Part shown: positions 44,339 to 53,878 of the stretch, piece after piece
How positions within the stretch are numbered: position 1 is the first letter of the stretch
How the letters are laid out: each line of letters opens with the position of its first letter
Source: an uncultured Lachnospiraceae bacterium
GTDB lineage: Bacteria > Bacillota > Clostridia > Lachnospirales > Lachnospiraceae
Assembly: GCA_949948715.1 (NCBI GenBank)
Contig: CATLGW010000001.1
Location: forward strand, 1-64,000
Reading direction: 5' to 3'
DNA length: 64,000 bases
Translations under genes and position numbers: made by a program
Notes under the pieces: model-generated
The model's database searches: none
Seen by the model: the letters and a program-made list of their open reading frames with translations, nothing else
What the model was told of the DNA's origin: nothing

Positions 44339-44842
44339 ATGATTTTTGTCACGGTGGGAACCCACGAGCAGCCCTTCGATCGGTTGATTGAGTATATCGA
44401 TCATTTGAAGGGCCAGGGCCTAATTGAAGATGAAATAGTGGTGCAGACGGGTTTTGGGGTCTATGAACCCCAATATTGTAAATGGAGCAGGTTTCTTTCT
44501 TATGATGATATGACTAAATATACATCCGATGCCGATATTGTGATTACCCACGGCGGGCCCGCCAGTTTTATCCTGCCGATTCAGATGGGAAAGATTCCTG
44601 TGGTAGTGCCGAGGCAGAAGGTTTTCGGAGAACATATTAATGATCACCAGGTGGAATTTACCCGGGTGGTGGCAGAACGGATGAAAAACATTATTTTGAT
44701 TTTGGATATCAATGATTTACGGAATACAATATTGGGATATGACCAAATTGTATCAGAGATGTCGACGGGCGTGAAAAGCAACAATGCGCAGTTCAATCGA
44801 AAATTGTCCACTTTGGTCTCAGAATTGATGAGTGATTTATAA
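44339..44842 (+). CDS. Alg13-like (CpsG-type) glycosyltransferase catalytic subunit
   Basis: 167 residues, GT28 C-terminal fold. MIFVTVGTHEQPFDRLIEYI begins the protein; ITHGGPASFILPIQMGKIPV and VPRQKVFGEHINDHQVEFT form the UDP-sugar site. Partner of the Alg14-like protein encoded 12 bp upstream. Its stop overlaps the next ATG (TAATG). Confidence 0.92.
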   Translation: MIFVTVGTHEQPFDRLIEYIDHLKGQGLIEDEIVVQTGFGVYEPQYCKWSRFLSYDDMTKYTSDADIVITHGGPASFILPIQMGKIPVVVPRQKVFGEHINDHQVEFTRVVAERMKNIILILDINDLRNTILGYDQIVSEMSTGVKSNNAQFNRKLSTLVSELMSDL

Positions 44843-45960
44843 TGGAGGATCTTACATTTAAAGCAGAGAATACTATGAAGAAAATTTTGGTGATAATTAC
44901 GACCGGTTTTGTGTCTTGGGGCGGGCTGACTACCTCTATGATGAACTATTACCGGGCTATGAATAAAGAAGGACTGCGCTTTGATTTTATTTCCTGCAAT
45001 ACGCCTGACAAAGAATTGTTGGAGCAAATTCATACGGATGGCAATAAATATGAGCGGCTGCCGGACAGAAAGAAAAAAACTGTGTCATATATGATTGCTC
45101 TCTATCGTCTGGTGAAACGCAATTCTTATGATATAGTGCATATACACGGTAATTCTGCCACCATGGCAATAGACTTGTTCCCATGCAGATTTGCCGGTGT
45201 GGGCAGGAGGATTATTCATGTCCACACCACAAATACCCAGCATCCTTTTTTGCACAAAATTCTTCTTTCTCTGATGAATCGGTTAGCCACGGACAGAGTG
45301 GCGGTGTCCCAAGACGCGGGAAGGTATTTATACGGAGCTAATCCTTTTTACGTTTTAAACAATGCCATAGATTCTGAAAATTACAGATACAGTGAAAAAA
45401 GCCGAAGAAGCTTTCGTATGAAATTTGATATCGAGGCTGAGGCGTTTGTAATCGGCTCCGTAGGGAAGCTGACGGAAACAAAAAACCACATATATCTCGT
45501 GGAAGTGTTCGCTGAGATATTTAAGACCAGGCCGGATTCGGTTTTGTTGATTGTAGGGGAGGGACCGGAAAGGGACAGAATAGAAAAACGTATCAGAGAG
45601 CTTGGGCTTGCGCCGCGATGTCGTCTTGTGGGAAAGCAGACAGACATCCCGGGTTGCTTGTCGGCCATGGACTTCTTTGTATTTCCGTCTCTTTATGAAG
45701 GATTTGGGTTGGCGCTGTTGGAAGCGGAGGCGTCCGGACTGCCCTGTATTTGTTCCGAAAATATTCCCAGTCAGGTTATGGTGGTATCGAATTGTAAGGC
45801 AATTCCGTTAAAGGATCAGAGCAGGTGGGCGGCCGAGTTGGCGGAGGATTCTTTTGTAGACCGTGAGAAGGCTTCCCGGGATGCGATTTGCAGCATTGTA
45901 TCGAATCAGCTTGATGTTGGCGCACAGGCAGACGAATTGAGAAAGTATTACTTGAAATGA
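44842..45960 (+). CDS. GT4 glycosyltransferase
   Basis: 372 residues; ATG 44875 (361 residues) is an alternative start nearer the domain. VSWGGLTTSMMNYYRAMNKE and IVHIHGNSATMAIDL in the acceptor half; GSVGKLTETKNHIYLVEVF, VGEGPERDRIEKRI and PSLYEGFGLALLEAEASGLP (E-x7-E) in the donor half. This matches the EpsF-type GT4 group. Third sugar addition in module C by position; donor unknown. Confidence 0.9.
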   Translation: MEDLTFKAENTMKKILVIITTGFVSWGGLTTSMMNYYRAMNKEGLRFDFISCNTPDKELLEQIHTDGNKYERLPDRKKKTVSYMIALYRLVKRNSYDIVHIHGNSATMAIDLFPCRFAGVGRRIIHVHTTNTQHPFLHKILLSLMNRLATDRVAVSQDAGRYLYGANPFYVLNNAIDSENYRYSEKSRRSFRMKFDIEAEAFVIGSVGKLTETKNHIYLVEVFAEIFKTRPDSVLLIVGEGPERDRIEKRIRELGLAPRCRLVGKQTDIPGCLSAMDFFVFPSLYEGFGLALLEAEASGLPCICSENIPSQVMVVSNCKAIPLKDQSRWAAELAEDSFVDREKASRDAICSIVSNQLDVGAQADELRKYYLK

Positions 45961-45998
45961 TAAATTGTATGTCAGGCAGATGAAGGAGGAAAATATTA

Positions 45999-47300
45999 GT
46001 GAAGTTAAAGATTAGTAATCTGCCCTACGCTTGGATTGTTCTCGGTCTGGTCTTTTATGTGTACATGACCACCTTTCAGTCAGTGATATTCGGAAGCAGA
46101 ATGGGCGGCGCGCTTTTTGTGCTGGCTCTTGCTTTTTTGGGCGTGCTTTCCAGACTGTATAAGGGATTGTCGCTAAAGCGTGACGGAAGATGGTTTTGGT
46201 TTGCGCTGGGTCTGTTTTCTCTGTTTAGAAATCAGGATTTGCTTCTGGACACGGAGACAAGATGGCTTCTTCCGATGGTTGGAATTCTACTGTTGTTTAT
46301 TTTGGAGGGCGCTGATTCCTGGCAGGATGTTTTTATAAAGTCCGTGCGTGTATTCACCGGGATTCACGCCTTTTTCACAGTCTTCTTTTATATATTCAAG
46401 GGCTTATATCTGAATCATTTTGTAAAGCTGGTTCCCGGCGCAGGAGAATATCTGATCGGTAAATTCAAGGAAGGCTGTATGCCGGGTATCACGGGGCATT
46501 ATTCTACCAACGGCATTTATCTGGGAATAGGAGTGGTATTTTTTGCCAGCGGGCTGATTATGGGACGTTACAAAAGCCGCGGCCAATGTTATCTGGAGTT
46601 TGCAAAGACCATGTTTGTCCTGCTTGCTTTGGTGCTCACATCAAAACGAGCGCATATTCTTTTTGGTGTGGCAGCCTGCTTTGTGATGTATTATGTTTAT
46701 AATTCCGACAGGAAGGCAAAACGGTTAATTTATATTTTGGGGGCGGTATTGTGTCTGATCGCTTTGGTTGCGGTTATGATGCCCTTTGTTCCTGCCATCG
46801 GGCGAATGGTGAACCGTTTTATCCATGCGGACGGCGGGGAGATTACCAACGGGAGAATCTGGTTTTGGGAGTTTGCCTTGGAAAAATTTCGTCAAAGTCC
46901 TTTGGGCGGAATCGGATGGGGCGGTTTCAAGCATGCCTTTTATCTCAGGATTGGAACCTATTCTGAAACTTCCAAGTATGTCGATACCCATAATGTTTAT
47001 CTTCAACTGCTCTGTGAGCAGGGGCTGATAGGAGTTTCACTCTTTCTTGGCGGTGTCGTATCATGTTTTGTGAAAACATGGAGGCTTTTAAAGCTGGCCA
47101 GGATGAAGCGGCTTAAGGAAATTGATATGACACGACAAAAGTATCTTATGATTTCATTGGGGATACAGAGCTTCTTTATTCTGTACTGTTTTACGGGAAA
47201 CTGTCTCTACGACTGTGAATTTTTTTATGTTTATATTTTGTGCTGTGCATTGACCTATGGGGTTAGAGATTATTTGAGGAGCTGCGATGGGGTACGGTAA
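45999..47300 (+). CDS. Wzy-like polysaccharide polymerase (module C)
   Basis: 433 residues, 10-12 membrane segments. MPGITGHYSTNGIYLGIG and LTSKRAHILFGVAACF, then the loop with GGIGWGGFKHAFYLR and DTHNVYLQLLCEQGLIGVSL, follow the O-antigen ligase/polymerase pattern (H-x-x-x-LQ). GTG 45999 with AAGGAGGA upstream. The 3' end overlaps the next gene by 14 bp. Third polymerase-like protein in the window. Confidence 0.87.
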   Translation: MKLKISNLPYAWIVLGLVFYVYMTTFQSVIFGSRMGGALFVLALAFLGVLSRLYKGLSLKRDGRWFWFALGLFSLFRNQDLLLDTETRWLLPMVGILLLFILEGADSWQDVFIKSVRVFTGIHAFFTVFFYIFKGLYLNHFVKLVPGAGEYLIGKFKEGCMPGITGHYSTNGIYLGIGVVFFASGLIMGRYKSRGQCYLEFAKTMFVLLALVLTSKRAHILFGVAACFVMYYVYNSDRKAKRLIYILGAVLCLIALVAVMMPFVPAIGRMVNRFIHADGGEITNGRIWFWEFALEKFRQSPLGGIGWGGFKHAFYLRIGTYSETSKYVDTHNVYLQLLCEQGLIGVSLFLGGVVSCFVKTWRLLKLARMKRLKEIDMTRQKYLMISLGIQSFFILYCFTGNCLYDCEFFYVYILCCALTYGVRDYLRSCDGVR

Positions 47301-48354
47301 AACTGGATTGCTAACTTTTCATCATGTACTGAATTATGGGGCGATTTTACAATGCTTTGCACTGCAGGAAAGCATTGTGGGAATCGGGGGAAGCTGTAAG
47401 GTGATTCCTTATGAATGCCAGCGCCTTCTTGAGAATGACAGGATTTTAAAAAAGGGTTTCCCCAAGCCGGTCCAAATGGCGAAGTATATCTCCCAGGGGT
47501 ATGGCACCGGCAGGAAAAAAAGAAATTTTCGTAAATTTGCAGAGCAATATTTGGATCTTGCCGATTCTGTCCGGTGGGAGGAATTTGACCGTATTGTGGT
47601 GGGGAGTGACCAGGTATGGAACCTGTCATTGACAGGCATGGATTACACTTATATGTTGGAGAATGCAGACTGCCAAAAAATCGCGTATGCGGCAAGTTTT
47701 GGGGAAGCTCCGGTTCCCAAATCCGAGGAAGGGCGTCTGATGAAGGCTATCAGACAATTTGATTCCCTGTCAATGAGGGAAAGGGCTTCCTGTGAAATGC
47801 TCAGGAGCAGGGGAATAGATGCGGCGGAGGTTGTGGACCCTGTGTTATTGATGGAGGAATGCCGGTGGAGCGATTTGGCGGCTCGGTCTGCGGTGGAAAG
47901 ACCAAAACATTACATTTTGATATATTGCGTGGAGAAATCTCAGGAAGTGTTTCGGTATGCGAGAAAGGTTTCTGAAGCGTTTGGGTATCCCATTGTCTAT
48001 TTAAACCAAAATCTGTTGTTCAGGGAAAAAGATTTTATATATCGGAGGGGCGTTTCGCCGGGGCAGTTTTTAGCCTGGATCCGGGAGGCTGATTTCATTG
48101 TCACCAATTCCTTTCATGGAACGGCTTTTTCCGTAATCTTTGAGAAAAAATTTGCATCCGATACCCAGTGGCATGGTGGGGAAAATCAAAGGATGGTCAA
48201 TCTTCTGGAAAAGCTTCATTTGAAGGGTCGGGCCATTCAGTGTCTGCCGGAAGATGACATAGACAGGGAGATTGATTATAAGACGGTGAAGAAGCAGTTA
48301 TATGAGTGCAGAAGCCAATCGAGAGATTATCTGAGGAAGGCTTTGGAGAAATAG
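47287..48354 (+). CDS. Polysaccharide pyruvyltransferase-family protein
   Basis: 355 residues. LTFHHVLNYGAILQCFALQE at the start is the common NYGAxLQ block; VVGSDQVWNLSLTG and FIVTNSFHGTAFSVIFEKKF are further family motifs. These proteins add pyruvate ketals to exported glycans, though several members in capsule loci are uncharacterised. Neighbouring an F420-dehydrogenase-beta-like gene (50246), a pairing often seen in Firmicute and Bacteroides capsule loci. Confidence 0.88.
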   Translation: MGYGKTGLLTFHHVLNYGAILQCFALQESIVGIGGSCKVIPYECQRLLENDRILKKGFPKPVQMAKYISQGYGTGRKKRNFRKFAEQYLDLADSVRWEEFDRIVVGSDQVWNLSLTGMDYTYMLENADCQKIAYAASFGEAPVPKSEEGRLMKAIRQFDSLSMRERASCEMLRSRGIDAAEVVDPVLLMEECRWSDLAARSAVERPKHYILIYCVEKSQEVFRYARKVSEAFGYPIVYLNQNLLFREKDFIYRRGVSPGQFLAWIREADFIVTNSFHGTAFSVIFEKKFASDTQWHGGENQRMVNLLEKLHLKGRAIQCLPEDDIDREIDYKTVKKQLYECRSQSRDYLRKALEK

Positions 48355-48357
48355 AGG

Positions 48358-49404
48358 ATGAGCGATTTGGAACAGCCGTTGCTGAGTGTCATAGTTCCCA
48401 TATACAATGCGGAAAAATATGTGACAAAATGTGTGCAGAGCATATTGGAGCAAGACTATCCGAGAGTTGAAATTATTTTGGTGAATGACGGCTCGACAGA
48501 TAAAAGCGGGGAGCTTGCGGATGGATTTGCGGAAAAACACGGTAATGTGAAGGTGATTCACCAGAAGAACCGGGGAGTTTCCGCCGCACGGAATGTGGGC
48601 ATTGAGGTTTCTTCCGGGGAGTACGTCACTTTTGTGGATGCCGACGACTATCTGAACAGGGAAACCTACGGTGTAATTTTGGGAGAATTGATTAAAAACC
48701 ATTGTGATGCGGCGATTTATCCTTTTTCCCGGGAATATAGAGCTTACTCCCAGGTGGCGAGGCTTCCGTGGCCGGATAAAACCGTTTTGAACCGGGAGAA
48801 CATCAGGGGAGAATTGATTCCGGCTATGATTGCCGTGCATAGAAAGGAAAAGGTGATCAGCGGAAGCGTCAGCAGAACGGTGTTTCATCGCAGGGTGGCC
48901 CGGAAAATAAGATTTAATGAGAGGGTACAGATTCAGGAGGACTTGATCTATTGTATTCAGGCATACTCCTGTATGCATAGTATTGAAATTATCAGTGAGG
49001 TATGTTATCACTATGTCAAACATGATGAAACCACTACCGAGCATTACAGAAAAAACTTTTTGCATGAGAGTGTTGCATTTGAGGAGGAGATAGTCAAGGC
49101 CCTAGAAGAAGCTGGTCTGTTTGAGGGTCTTTCAGAGCGGTATTGGGCCAAAAGAATTACCATGTATTCTCTGTGTCTTTCTAATTTGTTCCGCTACGAT
49201 GCTCCCGGGGACATTAATTCGGAATTACGGGAAGTGATTGACTGTTTTTGCGGCGATAAGTTTATAAGGCGTAGATTTTATCCAGCTTTCTTGGAGCGGA
49301 GGATGCTGGTGCCGTATTTGCTGCTCCGATTAAAAAGCAGTGTTTTGATTAAGTTGGTCTATGGAAGCAAAGAGCGAATACGTCAGAGAAAGCTCAGAGA
49401 ATAG
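48358..49404 (+). CDS. GT2 glycosyltransferase
   Basis: 348 residues. LSVIVPIYNAEKYVTKCVQS, IILVNDGSTDKSGEL, NVGIEVSSGEYVTFVDADDY (DxD about 92-94) and IQEDLIYCIQAYSCM. Processive or non-processive cannot be told; a C-terminal helical domain follows. Three bp after the pyruvyltransferase gene in module C. Confidence 0.88.
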   Translation: MSDLEQPLLSVIVPIYNAEKYVTKCVQSILEQDYPRVEIILVNDGSTDKSGELADGFAEKHGNVKVIHQKNRGVSAARNVGIEVSSGEYVTFVDADDYLNRETYGVILGELIKNHCDAAIYPFSREYRAYSQVARLPWPDKTVLNRENIRGELIPAMIAVHRKEKVISGSVSRTVFHRRVARKIRFNERVQIQEDLIYCIQAYSCMHSIEIISEVCYHYVKHDETTTEHYRKNFLHESVAFEEEIVKALEEAGLFEGLSERYWAKRITMYSLCLSNLFRYDAPGDINSELREVIDCFCGDKFIRRRFYPAFLERRMLVPYLLLRLKSSVLIKLVYGSKERIRQRKLRE

Positions 49405-49417
49405 GCAGGGAAACGGT

Positions 49418-50204
49418 ATGGAAGTTAAATGCTATGGGGCCGGGGAGTTTGATTGTTTAAAGGAGATTTGGAGAACAATGAAAACAACCAGGGGGGTATG
49501 ACGGTCTTCCAATCCTTTGAGTGGGGGGAGCTTCAGAATCAGCATTATATGAATTCAGGTATGTGCACATTTCTGGGTAGAAAACTGGAATACTGGGTCG
49601 TCTATGAGAACGGGGAAGCAGTTCTGATTTTTCCTGCCGAATATAACAGGTTTTCTCACTGCCTTTCTTTTATCGGGAAAATAATTATTTGGATTACGGG
49701 AATATGATTTATAAGCATTTTGAGCCGAAATATTTGGAGGCCTTGCGGGAAGGAATTGGGAGAAGACATCCGGGAGCGAAGATTGTGTTGAACGGAATGA
49801 TTCAGGGAACGGATTTGGAGCGATATCTCGGCGGACAGGAACAAGCCAGAATATATAAGGCCGTATATGTTGATATTGAACAATCGGAAGAGCAATTTAC
49901 AAAGTGTCTTTCCAAAAGCACCAGACAAAATTTACGTACAGCCAAGAACAGAATGTTAAAGCAGAATGTGAATTATTCCTACCGTGTGTTCAGGGGAAAG
50001 CTTGACGGCAGGACCAATTGTGTGAACTCAAAATATGCATACTTTTCCCCTGTTTTCAGGGCATGCTATGATTTCATTTTGGAGTGCATCCATGACGAGA
50101 AGGGGCGGGTTGAGCGTTTGGATTTTACCAGCGGCGACGAGGATTACAAATATCGTCTTAACGGGAAGGAATGTCTTCTGTGCTGTTATACATTGGCTCT
50201 TTGA
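49418..50204 (+). pseudogene. GNAT-type acetyltransferase (CelD/BcsL-like), two frameshifts
   Basis: The reading frame from ATG 49418 (MEVKCYGAGEFDCLKEIW) shifts at the G6 run 49491-49496 into the frame with TVFQSFEWGELQNQHYM, and again at GGG 49675-49677 into the frame NNYLDYGNMIYKHFEP, which ends with LDFTSGDEDYKYRLNGKE. Each shift is repaired by one added G, giving about 262 residues, close to the CelD/BcsL GNAT family (Acetyltransf_6, often about 300). These act in exopolysaccharide and cellulose loci, and some are aminoacyl-type transferases. Pseudogene or sequencing artefact; the C-terminus may also be slightly short. Confidence 0.65.
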
Positions 50205-50245
50205 ATGTGTGTTAGAACAGGTATTTAAAGCCAAGGGAGGATTCG

Positions 50246-51397
50246 GTGGAAAAAATTTGTGAGAACAAGGGAGAATGCGTGGGATGTCTGGCATGTATGG
50301 CGGTCTGCCCATTCGGAGCGATAGAGGCGATTACAGACGACAGAGGCTTTACATATCCTGCCATTGACCAGGAAAAGTGCAGGGATTGCGGAAAATGCAA
50401 AGCAGTCTGTCCCGCGGTAATACGGCAGGGAGGCTGCGATACGGCTTCTCAGGGTTACTATGCAGTGAGTCACAGGGAAAGGGAGGTTTTAGGGCGCAGC
50501 CAGTCAGGCGGCCTTTTTACCGCTTTTTCCGATGCGGTTTTAGACCGGGGGGGCGTTGTGTATGGCTGTATTTATGATCAAAAGAAGCACAGGGCCGTTC
50601 ACGCCAGAGCCTCCACAAAGACAGAGCGGGACGAAATGTGCGGTTCCAAATATATTCCCAGTGAGATTTTGCCTGTTTTTGAGATGGTGGGCCGGGATTT
50701 GCAGGATTCAAAATATGTTCTTTTCACGGGCACGCCCTGTCAGTGCGACGGGTTAAAATCCTATCTGAAAATTATGGGACTATCGGATGAGAAGCTGCTG
50801 ACCGCAGATCTGATTTGTCACGGAGTGCCTTCGCCGCTGCTCTGGAGAGAACACATAAAATATCTGGAAAAGAAATATAAGGGCGCTGTTGAGAAGGCGG
50901 TGTTTCGGGATAAGTCTTATGGATGGCATTCCCATTACGAAAGCTTCTGGATTGAAGGGAACAAATATTCCGAACAGGGGTTTGGAAATCTTTACAATTC
51001 CAACTGTTGTTTGCGGTCTTCCTGTTACGAGTGCAGATATGCCGGTTTGTCCAGATGCTCTGATCTGACCATGGGAGACGCATGGGCGGCTGTGAGAGGA
51101 GAGGAAACGGGTGATCAGAACGGAGAATCTCTTCTGATCTTGAATACCGATAAAGGGAGACGGGCTTTTGATGACTGCAAAGGGGCGTTTCATTTCAGGC
51201 AGGTGGATATCGGAGACTTTTTGCAGCCCAATTTAAGGGGGCCTTCTTCATCCAGAGACAATGTGGAAGGGTTTTGGAGAGCCTATAGACGCTGGGGATA
51301 CGGATACCTGTTGTTTGTCTTTGGAAAACAGGGCTTTGTAAACAAAAGTTATAAGATTCTCAGAAGAAAGGTTTTAAAATGGTTTTGGCGTAGCTGA
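50246..51397 (+). CDS. Coenzyme F420 hydrogenase/dehydrogenase beta-subunit-like protein
   Basis: 383 residues. Two 4Fe-4S ferredoxin motifs at the N-terminus (Cys11, 14, 17, 21 and Cys45, 48, 51, 55), then the FrhB-type N- and C-terminal domains with GRSQSGGLFTAFSDAVLD, GTPCQCDGLKSYL, DLICHGVPSPLLWREHIK and a later Cys block (CCLRSSCYECRY). Probably an iron-sulfur flavoprotein oxidoreductase; in capsule loci it likely changes the redox state of a sugar or of a partner enzyme. GTG 50246 with AAGGGAGGA upstream. Confidence 0.87.
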   Translation: MEKICENKGECVGCLACMAVCPFGAIEAITDDRGFTYPAIDQEKCRDCGKCKAVCPAVIRQGGCDTASQGYYAVSHREREVLGRSQSGGLFTAFSDAVLDRGGVVYGCIYDQKKHRAVHARASTKTERDEMCGSKYIPSEILPVFEMVGRDLQDSKYVLFTGTPCQCDGLKSYLKIMGLSDEKLLTADLICHGVPSPLLWREHIKYLEKKYKGAVEKAVFRDKSYGWHSHYESFWIEGNKYSEQGFGNLYNSNCCLRSSCYECRYAGLSRCSDLTMGDAWAAVRGEETGDQNGESLLILNTDKGRRAFDDCKGAFHFRQVDIGDFLQPNLRGPSSSRDNVEGFWRAYRRWGYGYLLFVFGKQGFVNKSYKILRRKVLKWFWRS

Positions 51398-51398
51398 T

Positions 51399-52817
51399 AT
51401 GGACAAAAAGAATGCATTGGCAAAAAACACAATTATATTGGCGATGGGAAAAGTCTGTACGCAGTTGATCAGTTTTTTTTTGCTGCCCCTGTACACGGCT
51501 CTTCTCAGTCCTCAGGAATACGGCGCGGTAGATCTGTTTAACACCTACTGCACACTTCTGTTGCCAATTTTTAACTGGCAGTTTGACAATGGGCTTTTTC
51601 GTTTTCTGCTGGACTGCAGGGAGGATGATACGCGAAAGAAGAACTTGTTTACCACTGTGATGAACGCAAATATACTGCAGACAGTATTGTATCTGCTGTT
51701 TTTTGCGGTTGCAAACAGCTTTATTACCTCTGACTATAAAATGTATTTGGCGGCAGATGTGGTTTTTAATATCTTTCTGTGTTCTCTTTTGCAATTTGCC
51801 AGAGGGATAGGAGACACAAAAACATACACGGTAGCCAGTTTTATTTCGGCCAGTTCCATGGTAATGATCAATGTCGTTTTGATTGCCATACTGCGTCTGG
51901 GGGCGGATGGAATGTATATTGCGACGGTCGCGGCGAAGCTGATTGCCATTGTATATCTGGTGTTTTCTCTGGGCATTGGAAGATATTATAAGCCTCATTT
52001 TTTTGACAGGGGTACCTTTAAGGAGTTGCTGTGTTATTCGGCTCCGCTGATTCCCAATCAACTGTCCTGGTGGGTGGTAAGCGTATCGGACCGGACTATT
52101 ATCAAGTATGCCCTTGATATTGCCGCCAACGGCATATATTCTGTGGCGAACAAATACTCTGGCCTGATGATTACAGTTTATCATTTTTTTAATTTATCCT
52201 GGACGGAATCCGTATCCTTGCATTTAAAGGATTCTGACAGAGAGGAATTTCTGGGGGATATCATTAACTCTGCGTTCACTTTTTTTGTATGCGCCAGTCT
52301 GGGACTGGTCTCCCTGATGCCCTTTGTGTTCCCGATTATGGTTAACAGGCAGTACGGGGAGGCTTATGAACAGATTCCCATATTGATAGCCGCAGGGGTG
52401 TTTCAGGTGTTGTGCGGACTGTACAGCGTCATATATGTCGCTCTCAAAAAATCGGGAGAGGTGGCCAAGACATCTTTTTATTCTGCGGTGATCAATATTG
52501 CCGCGAATCTCCTGTTAATTCGGTCCTTTGGTTTGTACGCCGCCTCGGTGTCTACCTTTCTTGCCTATTTTACAATGGGGGTATATCGGTATTTCCATGT
52601 GAAAAGATATATAAACGTGCCGTTGAAAAAAGGGAATGCCGTGGGGATGACAGCGGTTAGCGCTGTGGTTTTGTTGAGCTATTACTTGGGAAATTTCCCG
52701 GTGCAGGCGGCCAATTTGGCAATAGTGTGCATTTATTCTGTCTTTATGAACAGAAGTTTTCTGAGGTTTATGTGGGAGGCCGTCAAGAGAAAGATGAGAA
52801 GGGAGAATTCCGGATGA
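51399..52817 (+). CDS. Wzx-type flippase (module C)
   Basis: 472 residues, 12-14 membrane segments. NTIILAMGKVCTQLISFFLL and PLYTALLSPQEYGAVDLFNT are the Wzx/RfbX signature. Third flippase, exporting the module C repeat unit. Two bp after the preceding stop; the 3' end overlaps the acyltransferase gene (ATGATG). Confidence 0.9.
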   Translation: MDKKNALAKNTIILAMGKVCTQLISFFLLPLYTALLSPQEYGAVDLFNTYCTLLLPIFNWQFDNGLFRFLLDCREDDTRKKNLFTTVMNANILQTVLYLLFFAVANSFITSDYKMYLAADVVFNIFLCSLLQFARGIGDTKTYTVASFISASSMVMINVVLIAILRLGADGMYIATVAAKLIAIVYLVFSLGIGRYYKPHFFDRGTFKELLCYSAPLIPNQLSWWVVSVSDRTIIKYALDIAANGIYSVANKYSGLMITVYHFFNLSWTESVSLHLKDSDREEFLGDIINSAFTFFVCASLGLVSLMPFVFPIMVNRQYGEAYEQIPILIAAGVFQVLCGLYSVIYVALKKSGEVAKTSFYSAVINIAANLLLIRSFGLYAASVSTFLAYFTMGVYRYFHVKRYINVPLKKGNAVGMTAVSAVVLLSYYLGNFPVQAANLAIVCIYSVFMNRSFLRFMWEAVKRKMRRENSG

Positions 52818-53838
52818 TGCAGGAGCGGGCGGAGAGATGCACAAGGAATACGGGTTTGGATGCGCTTAGAATAGTTGCCATGTTTTTGATCACATTGGGA
52901 CATATTTTGGGACAAGGGGGGTACTGGAGTCGGTTTCCGGAAATCCCCTTCCATATGGGATTGCCATATTATTAAAAGTGGCCAGTATTTGCGCCACAAA
53001 TTGTTTTGGCTTTATATCAGGCTATGTTGGATATGGGAGAAAATTTAACATTAGGAGATTGCTTGTGTTATGGCTGCAGGTGCTTTTTTGGAGCGTACTG
53101 ATTGCGGGGGCTATTACGGCATGGTTAAAGCTTGAAGTGTCACAGGCGCTGATACTTAGGACCTTTTTGCCTGTTACAATGAAAGCCTATTGGTATATGA
53201 CGGCTTATTTCGTGGTAGAATTGGTGGCTCCTCTGGTGAATTGGCTGATTGGGAGGGGGAATGGGTTTCTTGTCTGTTTCTATATTATTGCAGTTGTGAC
53301 GGTTTCTGTTATAATTACTACGTCGGGGAACAATGCTGTATGGCTGCTGCTCTGTTATATGGGAGGGGCTCTGATTAAAAAGTATGAAAAGTATTTCAAC
53401 ATTAAGCCATATAAGGGAATGATGGGATATACCTTGTGTGTAGTCCTGACCTGGGCGGGACAGTTTCTGGACAGTGGCGCAGGTGTGAGAATACCTGGAA
53501 TTGTCCGGAGTATCTGGAGAGGCAGACTGGACGGGCTATGGCCGTCAGCGCTTACAATGTATATCGCCGCATTATTCTTGTTGGTTTGGGCAAAGGAATT
53601 AAGGGTGCCGGAAGCCTGGAAGCCGGTATTGGGTCAGGTGGTACCGCTGCAATTGTCCGTATATTTGATTACGGTTCACCCGTTGGTATGGAAATATATT
53701 TTTGATGACGCCTTTGGAATACTTGCGGGGAATGTCTTCACTGTGCTGATTGGTGTGCCGTTGTGTACGGCAATGGTGAATTTGTTCTGTATGATATTGG
53801 ATAGATTTCGACAGAGACTGTTTCAGCGGATTTTGTAA
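52814..53838 (+). pseudogene. Acyltransferase family 3 gene, one frameshift
   Basis: The first frame from ATG 52814 encodes NTGLDALRIVAMFLITLGHI (the family His) and stops at 52973-52975. The remainder continues in the frame one base earlier, IAILLKVASICATNCFGFIS to 53838, with the later membrane segments. One G added to GGG at 52957-52959 restores a protein of about 341 residues with 9-10 membrane segments. It is therefore either a fresh pseudogene or an intact gene with a sequencing error. Placed directly after the module C flippase gene, it would O-acylate the module C glycan. Confidence 0.75.
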
Positions 53839-53878
53839 GCTGTCCGGCTGTGAGGATGATGGAGGGAGGCGGCATACT

